Of a stretch of DNA of 10,436 bases, positions 9,780-10,436 are shown one piece after another. The DNA comes from JAIVJN01 sp036732565 (GTDB lineage Bacteria > Acidobacteriota > Vicinamibacteria > Vicinamibacterales > UBA2999): contig DAINCF010000245.1 of NCBI GenBank assembly GCA_036732565.1, positions 1-10,436 of the forward strand, written 5' to 3'. Position numbers and translations under genes: made by a program. The notes below the pieces were generated by a model that was not told where the DNA came from, made no database searches, and saw only the letters and a program-made list of their open reading frames with translations. Each line of letters begins with the position of its first letter. The first letter of the stretch is position 1.

Positions 9780-9987
9780 GTGTGGCTTGCAGTCGAACTT
9801 GGACGTTACGCAACTGTGTGCGACCACCTGGTGAATGGCACACGCGTCGAGGAGCGACTTCGACCGATCGACGTGCCGTGTCGACTGGAGAACGCGGTCC
9901 GTCGACTTCATGGTGGAAACGCTCGGCGTCGAGAACCTGACGTTCGGACCTGTACGGTTCACATGGAGCACTACGGCGGACAACTAG
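9780..9987 (+). pseudogene. Possible frameshifted gene remnant, function unknown
   Basis: The frame from GTG 9780 reads plausibly as protein (VWLAVELGRYATVCDHLVNG and onward to ENAVRRL near 9905). The neighbouring frame from about 9901 to the TAG at 9985-9987 reads VDFMVETLGVENLTFG followed by PVRFTWSTTADN, with about 22 of 28 codons ending in G or C, as in real genes of this window. Joining the two would need a one-base shift near 9901. A short intact alternative is ATG 9835 to 9987 (50 residues) in the second frame. I recognise no family. Chance open frames in GC-rich DNA remain a fair explanation. Confidence 0.2.
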
Positions 9988-10015
9988 AACGCGGCTCGTA
10001 AGAGCACGTTGCGAA

Positions 10016-10111
10016 ATCGTACGTAGCGCAGGCCTTCAGGCCTGCCCCCAGGCGCGCGAGCCCGCCTACCGACGTGTCTGGCAGGCCTGAAGGCGTGCGC
10101 GGATGTACGCT
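10016..10111. repeat. REPIN-like inverted pair of palindromic repeats (pair 2)
   Basis: Arm B (10026-10046) contains a perfect 8-bp hairpin, GCAGGCCT (10028-10035) with AGGCCTGC (10038-10045). Arm C (10080-10100) is the same element inverted: its reverse complement matches arm B at 20 of 21 positions, and its own hairpin has one mismatch. Both arms are flanked on the outside by a GTAC-containing motif (CGTACGTA at about 10019, GTACGC at about 10105). The arms are 33 bp apart and lie just downstream of the monooxygenase stop. Confidence 0.8.
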
Positions 10112-10124
10112 ATCGTCTGGTGCG

Positions 10125-10436
10125 CTACGCCGAAGCAGGCGGTCCGAACCACGTGGTGAGCGCGTCATGGAGCCCCAGCTGGGTTAGATCGCCCACCCAG
10201 GCAACATATCCGTCGGGCCGAATCAAGAGCGCGGTGGGAGCCGTGACCGCCCCGATCGCCGGAATCTCCCACGTGCCCGAGTATGTCGCGTCGATCAACC
10301 GAACGCGATCGGCCCACGGAGTGATGTCGCAGTCGCCGGGCTCACCGAAGTTGAGGAGCACCGGCCGGGCGTCGTGCAGCAGCGTGAACACCCGCAGCGG
10401 GCCGTTGGCGGTGACCAGGTCGAGATCGGGCACGCG
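10125..10436 (-). CDS. FAD-dependent aromatic hydroxylase/monooxygenase (PheA/TfdB/MhpA-like), C-terminal domain
   Basis: The last 103 residues of a protein whose start lies beyond the right edge. They match the C-terminal thioredoxin-like domain of single-component flavoprotein monooxygenases of the phenol-hydroxylase/polyketide-hydroxylase group: PDLDLVT (3-9), RVFTLLHDARPVLLNFG (15-31), APTALLIRPDGYVAWVG (66-82) and a short C-terminal tail. These enzymes hydroxylate aromatic rings using NAD(P)H, O2 and FAD. The FAD- and NADPH-binding parts (GxGxxG, DG, GD motifs) are not in the window, so the substrate cannot be inferred and intactness is unknown. The open frame runs to the window edge with no in-window start needed. 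It is separated from the M23 gene by about 600 bp containing a palindromic repeat pair. Confidence 0.87.
   Translation of the reverse strand, partial: RVPDLDLVTANGPLRVFTLLHDARPVLLNFGEPGDCDITPWADRVRLIDATYSGTWEIPAIGAVTAPTALLIRPDGYVAWVGDLTQLGLHDALTTWFGPPASA

Larger units (their letters stand above)
9529..10124. other. Gene-poor region of about 600 bp
   Basis: Between the M23 start and the monooxygenase stop I see no convincing intact gene on either strand. From left to right it contains the M23 leader and candidate promoter (to about 9641), a stretch with some coding-like character (9780-9987, listed separately), and the second palindromic repeat pair (10016-10111). Confidence 0.7.

Noticed and set aside
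9765..9983. Minus-strand open frame of about 72 codons in the gene-poor region
   Set aside because: No ribosome binding site, atypical composition and no recognisable motif; overlaps the more coding-like plus-strand stretch.

Overview
This is a 10.4 kb stretch of a GC-rich bacterial chromosome made mostly of housekeeping genes. No phage, plasmid, transposase, CRISPR array or RNA gene is visible. The high GC at third codon positions, the full-length-type glycine decarboxylase, a SecA with a C-terminal zinc motif next to an M23 peptidase, and dispersed palindromic repeats of the GCAGGCCTTCAGGCCTGC type together suggest a soil-type Acidobacteriota, perhaps Vicinamibacteria-like. That assignment is an impression from protein and repeat style, not a proof.

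Layout from left to right: the C-terminal end of glycine decarboxylase GcvP (+, cut by the window edge); a convergent fold-type IV aminotransferase (-); a divergent 92-bp intergenic region; the two-gene unit nnr-tsaE (+), overlapping by 4 bp (GTGA); a 206-bp convergent intergenic region holding a degenerate 19-bp tandem repeat and a strong hairpin; the unit secA-guaB (-), whose stop and start share one base (TGATG), read from a plausible promoter just upstream of secA; a short gap with a palindromic repeat pair; a membrane-anchored M23 (LytM-type) peptidase (-); about 600 bp without a convincing gene, containing a possible gene remnant and a second palindromic repeat pair; and the C-terminal end of a flavoprotein aromatic monooxygenase (-, cut by the right edge).

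Functional themes are metabolite repair (Nnr), tRNA t6A modification (TsaE), protein export (SecA), GMP synthesis (GuaB), one-carbon and amino-acid metabolism (GcvP, aminotransferase) and envelope remodelling (M23). No new enzymatic system is evident. The most interesting material is non-coding: two REPIN-like inverted pairs of the same hairpin family, one on each side of the M23 gene, and a directionally homogenised 19-bp minisatellite between tsaE and guaB.
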